Notes: generated from the sequence alone by a model not told the origin. DNA of 23,206 nt from Thermodesulfobacteriota bacterium (GCA_028278625.1 JANQDY010000057.1:1-23206), one strand, 5' to 3'. Numbered from the stretch's first letter, positions 8,838-16,566 are shown. Numbers and translations are program-made.

Positions 8838-9710
8838 TTAGACATACGGTTTGAGAAGATCCTTGGTTTTAACAACATTCATATTGAGACCCAGCTCCTT
8901 GCGGCCAAATCCCATGGCCATGCCCAGCACTTGGGTCAGATAGAGCACCGGTATTTTGTATTCGGTCTCATATGCGGATTCAATGCTTTTCTGGTTTCCA
9001 TCGTACATGACAGCGCAGAACGGGCACACCAGACAAAGTGCATGGGCCCCCGCTTCCTTCAGGTTGTCCAGCTTTCCCTTGGTCACCTGCACGGCCAGTT
9101 TTTCATCCACCGGAAGCACCGGACCGCCGCAACAGGTCTTTTTCCCTGCATAATCCACAACCGATGCACCGGTCAGTGCCACCAGTGATTCCAGGGAGGC
9201 GGGATTTTCCGGATCATCAAAACCGCCGTGGATTTCCGAAGGTTTCAGATAGTGACAACCGTAATGGACCGCAATTCTCAGCCCGCTCAGGTCCTTTACA
9301 AAATGCTCCTTGATTTTTTGTGCCCCCACCTCTTCAAACAACACCCGCCCGAAATGCCGGATCCTGGGCGAATCCTTATAGGTCAATCCCACGGCGGACA
9401 ACCGCTGATTCACTTTCTCAAGATCTTCTTCGTTTTCGGACAAATGGTGCGCCGCCTCTGACAGGGCCGACGTGCAGGAACTGCAAAGGGAGCAGATATC
9501 CAGATTCTGCCGCCGGGCCAGGGCCATGTTGTAAGCGGCCATCAAAAGGGACGCATCCATGTCTCCCGCTTTCGTGGGAAAACCGCAGCAGATGAAGTTT
9601 TCAACATCCACCAGTTCTACGCCCGTTTTTTCCGCCACCCGTCTCGCGGAGAGTTCATAGTTCCGGGCCCTCGCTGGGATGGTACAGCCTAAAAAGAGTG
9701 CATATTTCAT
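8838..9710 (-). CDS. hdrB: HdrB-like heterodisulfide reductase subunit B
   Basis: This 290-residue protein has two CCG domains, the hallmark of HdrB. The first has C9, the pair C41-C42 (FICCGFP) and CxxC at C76/C79 (SLCSSC). The second has C152 (YGCHYLKP), the pair C193-C194 (KKTCCGGP) and C229/C232 (LVCPFC). In methanogen HdrB each set holds a noncubane [4Fe-4S] cluster where a disulfide is cleaved. In bacteria the physiological disulfide is usually unknown. No membrane segment is visible, so it should be a cytoplasmic partner of HdrC and HdrA. The ATG at 9710 has AGGAA about 8 bases upstream, and the gene follows hdrC after 13 bp. All expected cysteines are present, so it should be an active catalytic subunit. 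Confidence 0.95.
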   Translation of the reverse strand: MKYALFLGCTIPARARNYELSARRVAEKTGVELVDVENFICCGFPTKAGDMDASLLMAAYNMALARRQNLDICSLCSSCTSALSEAAHHLSENEEDLEKVNQRLSAVGLTYKDSPRIRHFGRVLFEEVGAQKIKEHFVKDLSGLRIAVHYGCHYLKPSEIHGGFDDPENPASLESLVALTGASVVDYAGKKTCCGGPVLPVDEKLAVQVTKGKLDNLKEAGAHALCLVCPFCAVMYDGNQKSIESAYETEYKIPVLYLTQVLGMAMGFGRKELGLNMNVVKTKDLLKPYV

Positions 9711-9723
9711 AAAGATGTTCCTA

Positions 9724-10200
9724 TTACGCCTGTTCCGGAAAGAGTTCCCGAATCATTTCGCAGGAGGTGGGAAGCCTGGGCAGTCCCGCCTTTTTCCGCT
9801 TTTTGTTATCAAAATCATCCAATGGATAGATTCTCCCCTGCCCTTTGGTGAGATCCATCTGTGCCCTGATGCCTGTCGGTTCATGGCCGCTTTTGACGGC
9901 CATGTTCTTTAGAAGCGTCATGAAATCCGTAATCCTGACCCCTTGCGGACATCTTTCCTGGCAGGTATAGCAACTGGAACAGAGCCATATGAAAGGGCTT
10001 TCAAGGATCTCCTTTTTCATTCCGTAAAGGGCCATGCGAATGATTCTTGCCGGATTGAAAGCGTCATCCACGGCCGACATGGGGCATCCGGCAACGCAGG
10101 TGCGGCACGTGAAACAGGCGGATATTCTCTCCGCTTCGGGCTGTCGGGACAATTCCTCTCTAAATCCGGGATCGCACCGGTCCAGATCAACGGCTCCCAT
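9724..10200 (-). CDS. hdrC: HdrC-like ferredoxin subunit, two [4Fe-4S] clusters
   Basis: This 158-residue protein has two CxxCxxCxxxCP motifs: C29/C32/C35/C39 (CFTCRTCVAGCP) and C74/C77/C80/C84 (CSSCYTCQERCP). This is the standard HdrC layout, with a helical spacer between the motifs. In Hdr complexes HdrC passes electrons from HdrA to HdrB. No membrane anchor or cytochrome (HdrE-like) domain is present, so this is the soluble HdrABC type rather than HdrDE. The ATG at 10200 has an excellent AGGAGG 8 bases upstream. It lies 26 bp after the large HdrA fusion and 13 bp before hdrB. Confidence 0.95.
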   Translation of the reverse strand: MGAVDLDRCDPGFREELSRQPEAERISACFTCRTCVAGCPMSAVDDAFNPARIIRMALYGMKKEILESPFIWLCSSCYTCQERCPQGVRITDFMTLLKNMAVKSGHEPTGIRAQMDLTKGQGRIYPLDDFDNKKRKKAGLPRLPTSCEMIRELFPEQA

Positions 10201-10226
10201 ATTGGTGTCCTCCTAAGCACTTCAAA

Positions 10227-13200
10227 TTAAATCTCATTGATCATCGCCATAATCTGATTCTCGCCAAAACCCTTGAGGTTGAGTGCTCCCGATCTGCAGG
10301 AAGCCACGCACAACCCGCATCCCTTGCATAATGCCGGGTTGATTTCAGCCCGGCCGGCAAAGGGGTCCTTTTCCCTTGACGCCGGCGCGCCGTAGGGGCA
10401 GATGGAAAGACACACCCCGCAACCGCTGCACTGGGCCGGATCGGTCTGGGCCACGGTCCCGCTCATTCGAATGGTTTTTCGGGCCAGTAGGGTCACGGCC
10501 CGGCTTGCCGCGGCCAGGGCCTGGGCGATGGATTCATCGATGGGTTTGGGATAATGATTCATACCGCACAGAAAGACCCCATCCGTTGCAAACTCCGAAG
10601 GCCCCAGTTTGGCGTGGGCTTCCACGAAAAAGCCGTCCTCATTCATGGGAACCTTGAACATCTGAGCAAGGGCCTCATCCCGATAGGGCACAATGGCGGA
10701 GGCCAGACAAAGCAGATCGGCCGTCAGTTTCACATTCTCTCCCAGCAGAGGGTCCCTCACTTCGATGTTGAGGGCATTCACCCCCTTTGATACCCGCGGC
10801 TTTTCATCCATGCGGTAGGGGATGAAGAGAACACCGGCATTTCTGGCGTCCCGGTACAGGTATTCCCGCTCCCCGTAAGTTCGAATGTCACGGTAAAGGA
10901 CCACCACCCGCATATGGGGTTTCAGGTTTTTTAGATGAAGGGCGCTTTCCATGGCATGGCTGCAGCAGACCCGCGAACAGTAGGGACGCTCGGGCTCTCT
11001 GGAGCCCACGCACTGAATGAAAACCGCCGACTTCATCTCCTTGAGGGTGGGATCCTTTCCCATAAACCGCTGATCCAGTTCCAAGTGAGTGACCACCCGC
11101 TCGTCTTCGCCGTAAAGATATTCCGCCGGTCTTGCTTCGAAAGCACCGGTTGCCAGCACCGCCACACCGTGCGCCACCTCTTCTTCCCGGCCTTCGCTGA
11201 TCAGTGTCGTTTTGAAATTCCCCACGAATCCATGAACGCCCCCCAGTTCAGTGCCCATGCGGAGATCGATATTGGGGTCTGAGCGGACCTCATCGATCAT
11301 GTGGGAAAGATTTGCCTGCACGTCTTCGCCTTTCCACGTTTTATTGAGAAGGCTCCCCTGCCCTCCCAGAAAAGGCTCCCGCTCAACCAGGCAGACGCCG
11401 TATCCCTGCTTTGACAGGCTGAGCGCGGCGGTCATGCCGGAAATGCCGGCACCCACCACCAGGGCGCGCTGGTCGATCTCAAGTTCCGCCTCGGTAAGCG
11501 GTTCCATGAGGGCCACCTTTGCCACCGCCATGCGCACCAGATCCCGGGCCTTTTCCGTGGCCATTTGCGGATCATTCTTATGGACCCAGGAATCCTGGTT
11601 CCGTATGTTGGTCATTTCAAAGAGGTATTTGTTGAGACCAGCCGCAACGAGGGTCTCCTGAAACAGCGATTCATGGGTTTTGGGGGTGCAGGCCGCCACC
11701 ACAATACGGTTTAAGTCATTCTCCACAATGACTTTGGCCATGGTTTCCTGGGTATCCTGGGAACAGGTGTAGAGGTTGTCGGTCACATACGTCACATAGG
11801 GAAGCGATGCCGCGTAATCTCTGACAGCCGGAACATCCACCACGCCGCCGATATTGATACCGCATTGGCACACAAAGACGCCGATTCGGGGCCGTTCACC
11901 GGCAATGACCCGTTCTTCGGGAAAGGTCTCCTGCCTGGTAAGGGTATTTCGAGCGTCCTTTAAGAGCGCACCCGCCTCGGCCGCCGCGGAACTGGCTTCC
12001 ACCACCGATTGGGGAATATCTTTGGGGCCCGCAAAGGCACCACTTACAAAGATCCCTTCCCGGGATGTGGCAACGGGGTGAAATGAATCGCTGGCACAGA
12101 AATGGCCCGGGGTCAAGTCAATGTCCAGCTTCCAGGCCAGGCTTTTCAGTTGTTCAGGGGTTTCCATGCCGACTGAAAGGACCACCAGGTCAAAGGACTC
12201 CGTCATGGGCACCATTTCGTCGTTAACATAGGTAATTAACAGATCGTCCCGTCCCTGAACGGTATCGATGGCCGGCACCCGGGACTTGATAAACCGTACC
12301 CCGTGCTTGTTTCTCGCATCATCGTAATAGCGCTCAAAGTCTTTGCCGTGGGTCCGCATGTCCATGTAGAAGATGGTGCAATCCAGATCGCTTCCCGCAT
12401 GCTCCTTTGCGATGACCGCTTCCTTGACGGCATACATGCAGCATACGGAGGAACAGTAGGCGTGGTCGCAACGGTGTTCTTCCCTGGAGCCCACGCACTG
12501 GATCCAGGCGATCGACCTGGGCGCCCTGCCATCAGAGGGCCGCGTGAGGTGCCCCATGGTGGGCCCCGAGGCGGACAGGATGCGTTCAAACTCCATGGCC
12601 GTCATCACATTGGGATGGCGCCCATAGCCGTAATGGGTCATGCCGGAGGGATCGAAGGGCTCAAAACCGGGCGCCAGAATGATGGACCCAACCTCCAACT
12701 CAATGGTCTCGTCTTCCTGGCGATGATCGATGGCGTCAACGCCGCAAAATTCCTTGCACACCTGGCATTCGCCGGTCTTGAAGTGCATGCACATGTCCCG
12801 GTCGATGGCCGGCGTATTGGGAATGGCCTGTGCATAGGGAACATAGATCGGTTTCCGGCCCCGAAGTCCCATATCATATTCGGAAGGGATCATTTTCACC
12901 TGGCGGGAAGCAATTTTCTCCAGGTTGATATGGCCCGTGGGACAGACCGAGTCGCAGGCGCCGCACCCCATGCAGACGTCCGTCTGCACATGGAAAGGCG
13001 TATCCACCTTCATCTCAACGCCGCGTCCCGTCAGGCTGATGGCATTGTTCCCCATTTTTTCACACATGCGGACGCAGAGGCCGCAAAGGATGCAGTCATC
13101 TCCCTCCGGCGCAAAGCGGGGCGTTTCGATGCCGTACGTTAGGGCCAGCGCTTTCAGTATCGGAACATCGGGACACCGGGCAAGTAACAGTTCCACGATG

Positions 13201-13460
13201 AGTTTTCGCCCTTGAATCACCGATTCGGAATCCGTAAAGACCTCCATCCCCTCCCAGATGGGATAGTTGCAGGCCGTCACAAATCGGGTTTTTCGTCCGT
13301 CAAAAAGCTCGACGGTGCACAATCGGCACATGCCCGCGGGCGTTAGCGCTTCATGATGACAGAGGGTGGGGATTTCGATGCCCGCTGCTTTGGCAACATC
13401 CAGAATGTACGCCCCTTCCTCTCCGTGAACTTCCTTGTCATTGATTCTAAATGTTATCAT
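10227..13460 (-). CDS. hdrA: NuoG-N / HdrA / HdrA fusion protein (first HdrA unit lacks its FAD start)
   Basis: This is a 1077-residue multi-cofactor flavoprotein. Numbering is from the ATG at 13460, which follows AAGGGAT; an upstream in-frame start at 13493 is less likely. The domains are, in order: a plant-type [2Fe-2S] ferredoxin (C34, C45, C48, C64) and two [4Fe-4S] motifs (C123-C133 and C163-C173) as in NuoG and hydrogenase subunits. A first HdrA-like unit (about 190-510) follows. It begins at IPSEYDMGLRGRKPIYVPY, just past the point where HdrA normally has its FAD motif, and includes IQCVGSRE with C322, C331, C336, C340 and C341. A complete bacterial HdrA comes next (about 525-1000), with VCQCG, the GxGxxG FAD motif at 670-675 and a second IQCVGSRE set (C817-C833). 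Two C-terminal [4Fe-4S] motifs (C1011-C1021, C1045-C1055) end the protein. It should be the electron-splitting hub of the complex. The absent FAD start of unit one seems to be encoded at 16023-16418. Confidence 0.9.
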   Translation of the reverse strand: MITFRINDKEVHGEEGAYILDVAKAAGIEIPTLCHHEALTPAGMCRLCTVELFDGRKTRFVTACNYPIWEGMEVFTDSESVIQGRKLIVELLLARCPDVPILKALALTYGIETPRFAPEGDDCILCGLCVRMCEKMGNNAISLTGRGVEMKVDTPFHVQTDVCMGCGACDSVCPTGHINLEKIASRQVKMIPSEYDMGLRGRKPIYVPYAQAIPNTPAIDRDMCMHFKTGECQVCKEFCGVDAIDHRQEDETIELEVGSIILAPGFEPFDPSGMTHYGYGRHPNVMTAMEFERILSASGPTMGHLTRPSDGRAPRSIAWIQCVGSREEHRCDHAYCSSVCCMYAVKEAVIAKEHAGSDLDCTIFYMDMRTHGKDFERYYDDARNKHGVRFIKSRVPAIDTVQGRDDLLITYVNDEMVPMTESFDLVVLSVGMETPEQLKSLAWKLDIDLTPGHFCASDSFHPVATSREGIFVSGAFAGPKDIPQSVVEASSAAAEAGALLKDARNTLTRQETFPEERVIAGERPRIGVFVCQCGINIGGVVDVPAVRDYAASLPYVTYVTDNLYTCSQDTQETMAKVIVENDLNRIVVAACTPKTHESLFQETLVAAGLNKYLFEMTNIRNQDSWVHKNDPQMATEKARDLVRMAVAKVALMEPLTEAELEIDQRALVVGAGISGMTAALSLSKQGYGVCLVEREPFLGGQGSLLNKTWKGEDVQANLSHMIDEVRSDPNIDLRMGTELGGVHGFVGNFKTTLISEGREEEVAHGVAVLATGAFEARPAEYLYGEDERVVTHLELDQRFMGKDPTLKEMKSAVFIQCVGSREPERPYCSRVCCSHAMESALHLKNLKPHMRVVVLYRDIRTYGEREYLYRDARNAGVLFIPYRMDEKPRVSKGVNALNIEVRDPLLGENVKLTADLLCLASAIVPYRDEALAQMFKVPMNEDGFFVEAHAKLGPSEFATDGVFLCGMNHYPKPIDESIAQALAAASRAVTLLARKTIRMSGTVAQTDPAQCSGCGVCLSICPYGAPASREKDPFAGRAEINPALCKGCGLCVASCRSGALNLKGFGENQIMAMINEI

Positions 13461-13520
13461 GGGTGATCCCTTCAGATAGCGATTAGCTGGCATCGTCCAA
13501 GCGCTAATTGTTAAAAGCGT

Positions 13521-15422
13521 CTATACAATTGCTATGGCACCAAACTTACAGACATCGTAGCAGATGCCGCATTTAATACATTTTTCCAGGTCCAGTGTGT
13601 GGGGTTTCTTCTTCTCCCCCGTGACCGCTTCCTTGGGGCATTTCCGCGCACACAGGGTACAGCCGGTACAGGCGTTCTCATCGATTTCATAATGAAACAA
13701 GGGCTTGCAGATGCCCGCGGGACACTTTTTGTCCAGGATATGGGCTTCGTACTCGTCCCTGAAATATTTGATGGTGGTGAGCACCGGGTTTGGCGCCGAG
13801 GTGCCCAGACCGCAGAGGGAGAATTTCTGGACCATGCCGCCAAGCTCTTCCAGGAGATCGATGTCCCCCTCCCGTCCCTCTCCCGCACAAATGCGGTTTA
13901 GGATCTCCAGCATCCGTTTGATCCCTTCCCTGCAGGGGTTGCATTGGCCGCAGGACTCTTCTTTCAAAAAGTCCAAAAAATACCTTGCAACATCCACCAT
14001 GCAGGTGTCCTGATCCATCACGATCATGCCACCGGACCCCATGATGGATCCCACCTTGGCCAGTTCACTGAAATCAACGCCCAGATCGAGGTATTCCTCC
14101 GGTATGCATCCTCCCGAAGGACCACCGGTCTGAACGGCCTTAAAGGCCTTCTTCCCGGGGATGCCACCGCCGATATCGTAGATGATATTGCGAAGGCTGG
14201 TGCCCATGGGGACTTCCACCAATCCGGTGTTTTTGATTTTGCCCACCAGGCTGAAGACCTTGGTACCCTTGCTGTGACCCGTCCCCAAACCCGCGAACCA
14301 TTCGGCCCCTTTGCCCAGAATGGCCGGCACGTTGGCATAGGTCTCCACGTTGTTCAAGTTTGACGGGCTCTCGCGAAAGCCCTTTTCCACGGTGTGAATA
14401 TATTTGGCCCTGGGACGTCCCACCTCCCCTTCGAGGGATGCCATGAGGGCCGTGGATTCGCCACAGACAAAGGCGCCGGCACCGGTTGAGATCTTCATTT
14501 CAAAGGAAAAATCCGACCCGGCCACGTGACGGCCGAGGAGCCCGTATTCGGTGGCCTGCCGGATGGCGGTCACCAGGCGCTTTACCGCCAGGGGGTATTC
14601 ATTGCGGACATAGATAAACCCTTTGGATGCGCCGATGGCCAGCCCTGCGATGAGCATTCCCTCCACGATGGCATGGGGGTCCCCTTCCAGAATACTCCGG
14701 TCCATGTAGGCGCCCGGGTCTCCTTCATCGGCGTTGCAGATGATGTAGCGTTCGCCATCATGGGCCGCGCAGCTCTCCCATTTGATTCCCGTGGGAAAAC
14801 CACCGCCTCCGCGGCCTCTCAATCCCGAATCCTTGATCGCGGCGATGATTTTTTCGGGCTTGTTCTCCTTGAGGGCGGAAAGAAATGCTTTGTATCCCCC
14901 CCTTGCCATATATTCCTCTATTCTTTCAGGGTCGATGTAACCACAGTTACGAAGGGCGATCTTGACCTGCCGATCATAGAAAGGGATATCTTCAAGAAAG
15001 GGGACTTCCTGGGCCGGTGCTACCTTTTCGAGGGGATTCGAAACTTCCTGATCCATGATGGACCGCGGGTCCCGCATCTGCCCCAGAACCAGTTTCCTGT
15101 CAAAAACATTCTCCCGGTATCCATTGATAATATCGACAATCTTCTCTTGGGTGGCGTTCTTGTAGACAACCCTGGGCCCGTCTTTCTGGTAGATCTCCAC
15201 CAGGGGCTCCATTTCACAGAACCCCAGGCATCCGGTGCTTCGAAACTGAATATTCTCATCATTTTCAAATTCTTCGACGGCTCTTTTGAAGGTCTTGTCG
15301 GCCCCGGCTGCAATACCGCAGGAAGCCATTCCCGTATTGACGGTCAGCACCTTCGGCACATAGAGGGTCAAAAGATGGTCACGACCTGTTTCTTCGATAT
15401 CCGTTATTCGCTGAATCTTCAT
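13521..15422 (-). CDS. nuoF: NuoF/HydB-like NAD(H)-binding flavoprotein subunit
   Basis: This 633-residue subunit binds FMN and NAD(H) and carries several Fe-S clusters, like NuoF of complex I and HndC/HydB of bifurcating hydrogenases. The domains are, in order: a thioredoxin-like [2Fe-2S] domain (about 20-110; C35, C65, C69), the FMN/NADH domain with GRGGGGFPTGIKW near residue 201 and CNADEGDPGAYMDR, and an SLBB domain. A [4Fe-4S] motif ESCGQCNPCREG follows near 488, with a fourth Cys further on. The protein ends with a ferredoxin domain with two [4Fe-4S] motifs (CTGCTLCARKCP and CIKCGICYDVC). In the first domain the usual first Cys position appears to be Asn (VNTGMASC), so one ligand may be missing. 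The start ATG at 15422 lies one base after the nuoE stop, with AGGGT upstream, so translation is probably coupled. Role: NADH entry or exit site of the Hdr complex. Confidence 0.93.
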   Translation of the reverse strand: MKIQRITDIEETGRDHLLTLYVPKVLTVNTGMASCGIAAGADKTFKRAVEEFENDENIQFRSTGCLGFCEMEPLVEIYQKDGPRVVYKNATQEKIVDIINGYRENVFDRKLVLGQMRDPRSIMDQEVSNPLEKVAPAQEVPFLEDIPFYDRQVKIALRNCGYIDPERIEEYMARGGYKAFLSALKENKPEKIIAAIKDSGLRGRGGGGFPTGIKWESCAAHDGERYIICNADEGDPGAYMDRSILEGDPHAIVEGMLIAGLAIGASKGFIYVRNEYPLAVKRLVTAIRQATEYGLLGRHVAGSDFSFEMKISTGAGAFVCGESTALMASLEGEVGRPRAKYIHTVEKGFRESPSNLNNVETYANVPAILGKGAEWFAGLGTGHSKGTKVFSLVGKIKNTGLVEVPMGTSLRNIIYDIGGGIPGKKAFKAVQTGGPSGGCIPEEYLDLGVDFSELAKVGSIMGSGGMIVMDQDTCMVDVARYFLDFLKEESCGQCNPCREGIKRMLEILNRICAGEGREGDIDLLEELGGMVQKFSLCGLGTSAPNPVLTTIKYFRDEYEAHILDKKCPAGICKPLFHYEIDENACTGCTLCARKCPKEAVTGEKKKPHTLDLEKCIKCGICYDVCKFGAIAIV

Positions 15423-15423
15423 T

Positions 15424-15951
15424 TCAATTACCCTGTTCCGCATGGGTTTCCCCATAATGATCCAGAATCTCTTTCAGATCTTCCGACCCGATCCGACCGT
15501 AAACATCTTCATTGATTTTCACCACCGGCCCGAGACTGCAGCAACCGATGCATCTCACCGATTCCAAAGTGAACTGACCATCACTGGTGGTTTTGCCGTT
15601 TTCAACATCAAGCGTGTCTTCAATCCTTTCCAGTACCTTGCCGGCCCCCCGCACATGGCAGGCGGTGCCCAGGCAGATGTTGATGATATTCTTTCCCCGC
15701 GGTTCAAGACTGAAGGTACTGTAAAAGGTGGCCACCCCGTAAATGCGACTCAGTGGGATGCCGATCTTCTCTGACAGGTAGGCCAGGACCGGGCGCGGCA
15801 GATAATTGAATTGGGCCTGAATGGCCTGGAGGATCATGATCAGGTTTTCCTTATCATTATCAAATTCTTCGTCCACCATTTGGTCCAGGGCCAGATAATC
15901 GATGGCCGGGTCAACATCCTTTTTGTTTGGTTGGGTTCCATTCATATTCAA
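15424..15951 (-). CDS. nuoE: NuoE-like [2Fe-2S] thioredoxin-fold subunit
   Basis: This 175-residue subunit corresponds to NuoE/HndA/HydC. The N-terminal helical part (EEFDNDKENLIMILQAIQAQ) is followed by PLSRIYGVATFYSTFSL and the thioredoxin-like cluster domain with ligands C93, C98 (CLGTAC), C134 and C138 (CIGCC). In complex I and bifurcating hydrogenases it pairs with NuoF and takes electrons from the flavin. Two starts are possible. The TTG at 15951 has GGAG at the better distance (6 bases); the ATG at 15945 is 12 bases from the same site. The stop overlaps the region just before nuoF. The gene lies 71 bp after the short selenocysteine HdrA gene, with no other ORF between. No hydrogenase large subunit is present in the window, so this NuoEF pair seems dedicated to Hdr. 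Confidence 0.93.
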   Translation of the reverse strand: MNMNGTQPNKKDVDPAIDYLALDQMVDEEFDNDKENLIMILQAIQAQFNYLPRPVLAYLSEKIGIPLSRIYGVATFYSTFSLEPRGKNIINICLGTACHVRGAGKVLERIEDTLDVENGKTTSDGQFTLESVRCIGCCSLGPVVKINEDVYGRIGSEDLKEILDHYGETHAEQGN

Positions 15952-16022
15952 TAAACACTCCGTGAATGCGGCAGACCGCCCTTTGTACTTTTTTGCCGGT
16001 TCATAAGATTTTAAGGGGACTG

Positions 16023-16418
16023 CTAGGCCCGTTTAAGGGCAATTCCCTGGTGGGTAACCGGACAATTCTCGACACAACTTCCGCAACCGGTGCAGCGGTT
16101 CATGTCGACACTTCTGGCGCGCTTTTTGATTCTGACCTTAAAATTACCCGCAGAACCGTCCACCGACTCAAGGTCCGCGTAGGTAATCAGTTCGATGTTT
16201 AAATGCCGGCCGACCTCGACCAGTTTGGGAGAAATGATTCACATGGCGCAATCATTGGTGGGAAAGGTCTTATCCAGTTGGGCCATGGCCCCGCCGATGG
16301 ACGGACGTTGTTCCAGCAGATAGACATAATAGCCTGAATTGGCCAGATCCAGGGCCGACTGCATGCCGGCAATGCCGCCCCCCACAACCAGTACGGACCC
16401 TTTCAAGTTTTCGGTCAT
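16023..16418 (-). CDS. Selenocysteine-containing HdrA amino-terminal unit (in-frame UGA at codon 60)
   Basis: This is a 131-residue protein if UGA at 16241-16239 is read as selenocysteine. The ATG at 16418 has a near-perfect GGAAGGAG 7 bases upstream. Residues 9-17 form an FAD-binding LVVGGGIAG motif (GxGxxG) followed by [20 protein letters not shown]. Then come [19 protein letters not shown], Sec60 and [20 protein letters not shown], the HdrA/QmoA pattern in which position 60 is normally Cys. A single [4Fe-4S] motif [12 protein letters not shown] follows, and the protein ends at TAG 16025-16023. HdrA-type homology is continuous on both sides of the UGA with no frameshift, which argues against a dead gene. 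The ORF is first in the Hdr/Nuo operon. It ends where the first HdrA unit of the downstream fusion begins, so the two probably assemble into one flavoprotein. The selenocysteine reading is inferred from sequence. Confidence 0.88.
16206..16241 (-). promoter_or_regulatory. UGA (Sec) codon and candidate bacterial SECIS stem-loop
   Basis: After the UGA (16241-16239) and a 15-base spacer, CUGGUC (16223-16218) can pair with GGCCGG (16211-16206) to give a 6-bp stem including two G-U pairs. The apical loop is GAGGUC. The loop starts 21 bases after the UGA and has a G in its first two positions, within the bacterial SECIS rules as I recall them (16-37 bases, short loop with an early G). The AGGUC in the loop matches the SelB-contacted loop of E. 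coli fdhF. The element is embedded in the coding sequence, as is usual in bacteria. Confidence 0.7.
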
Positions 16419-16490
16419 TGAGGATCTCCTTCCGTAAACTGATGCCTCGGGTTCTTAGTGGAATACCGCCCCAAAAACCGGCCGTTTCCC

Positions 16491-16510
16491 ATTAAGCGCC
16501 GATGCTTAAA
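16491..16510. promoter_or_regulatory. Candidate operator: TTAAGC-N6-GCTTAA palindrome at the predicted start of transcription
   Basis: A perfect inverted repeat with 6-bp arms (TTAAGC at 16492-16497 and GCTTAA at 16504-16509) lies about 10 bp downstream of the predicted -10 box of the Hdr/Nuo operon, where a repressor would block transcription. An A/T-rich TATAATTATA palindrome lies beside it (16511-16520). The regulator is unknown. Confidence 0.4.
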
Positions 16511-16519
16511 TATAATTAT

Positions 16520-16548
16520 ATTGTAATAATATGCAAAATCCATTTCAA
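16520..16548 (-). promoter_or_regulatory. Sigma-70-like promoter of the Hdr/Nuo operon
   Basis: On the minus strand TTGAAA (16548-16543, 5/6 match to the -35 consensus) is followed after exactly 17 bp by TACAAT (16525-16520, 5/6 match to the -10). The predicted transcription start is near 16513, which leaves a leader of about 95 bases before the ATG at 16418. It is the best promoter in the window and correctly placed for the selenoprotein-nuoEF-hdrACB operon. Confidence 0.65.
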
Positions 16549-16566
16549 GTAAAAAAAAAGGCGATA

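Noticed and set aside
12303..13142. Plus-strand ORF of 279 codons opposite the HdrA fusion
   Set aside because: It is antisense to clearly conserved Fe-S and HdrA motifs; rich in His and Gly with no family resemblance.
13482..13508. ATTAGC/GCTAAT inverted repeat between nuoF and the HdrA fusion
   Set aside because: Only 6-bp arms with a 15-base loop and no T-run; too weak to call a terminator or processing site.
14526..15515. Long plus-strand ORF of 329 codons opposite nuoF
   Set aside because: It is the reverse-frame shadow of nuoF and nuoE, has no recognisable domain and an implausible composition.
16239..16241. The UGA as an ordinary nonsense mutation making the short HdrA gene a pseudogene
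   Set aside because: Homology to HdrA is continuous on both sides in one frame, the UGA replaces a residue that is normally Cys, a SECIS-like hairpin follows, and the promoter and ribosome site are intact.
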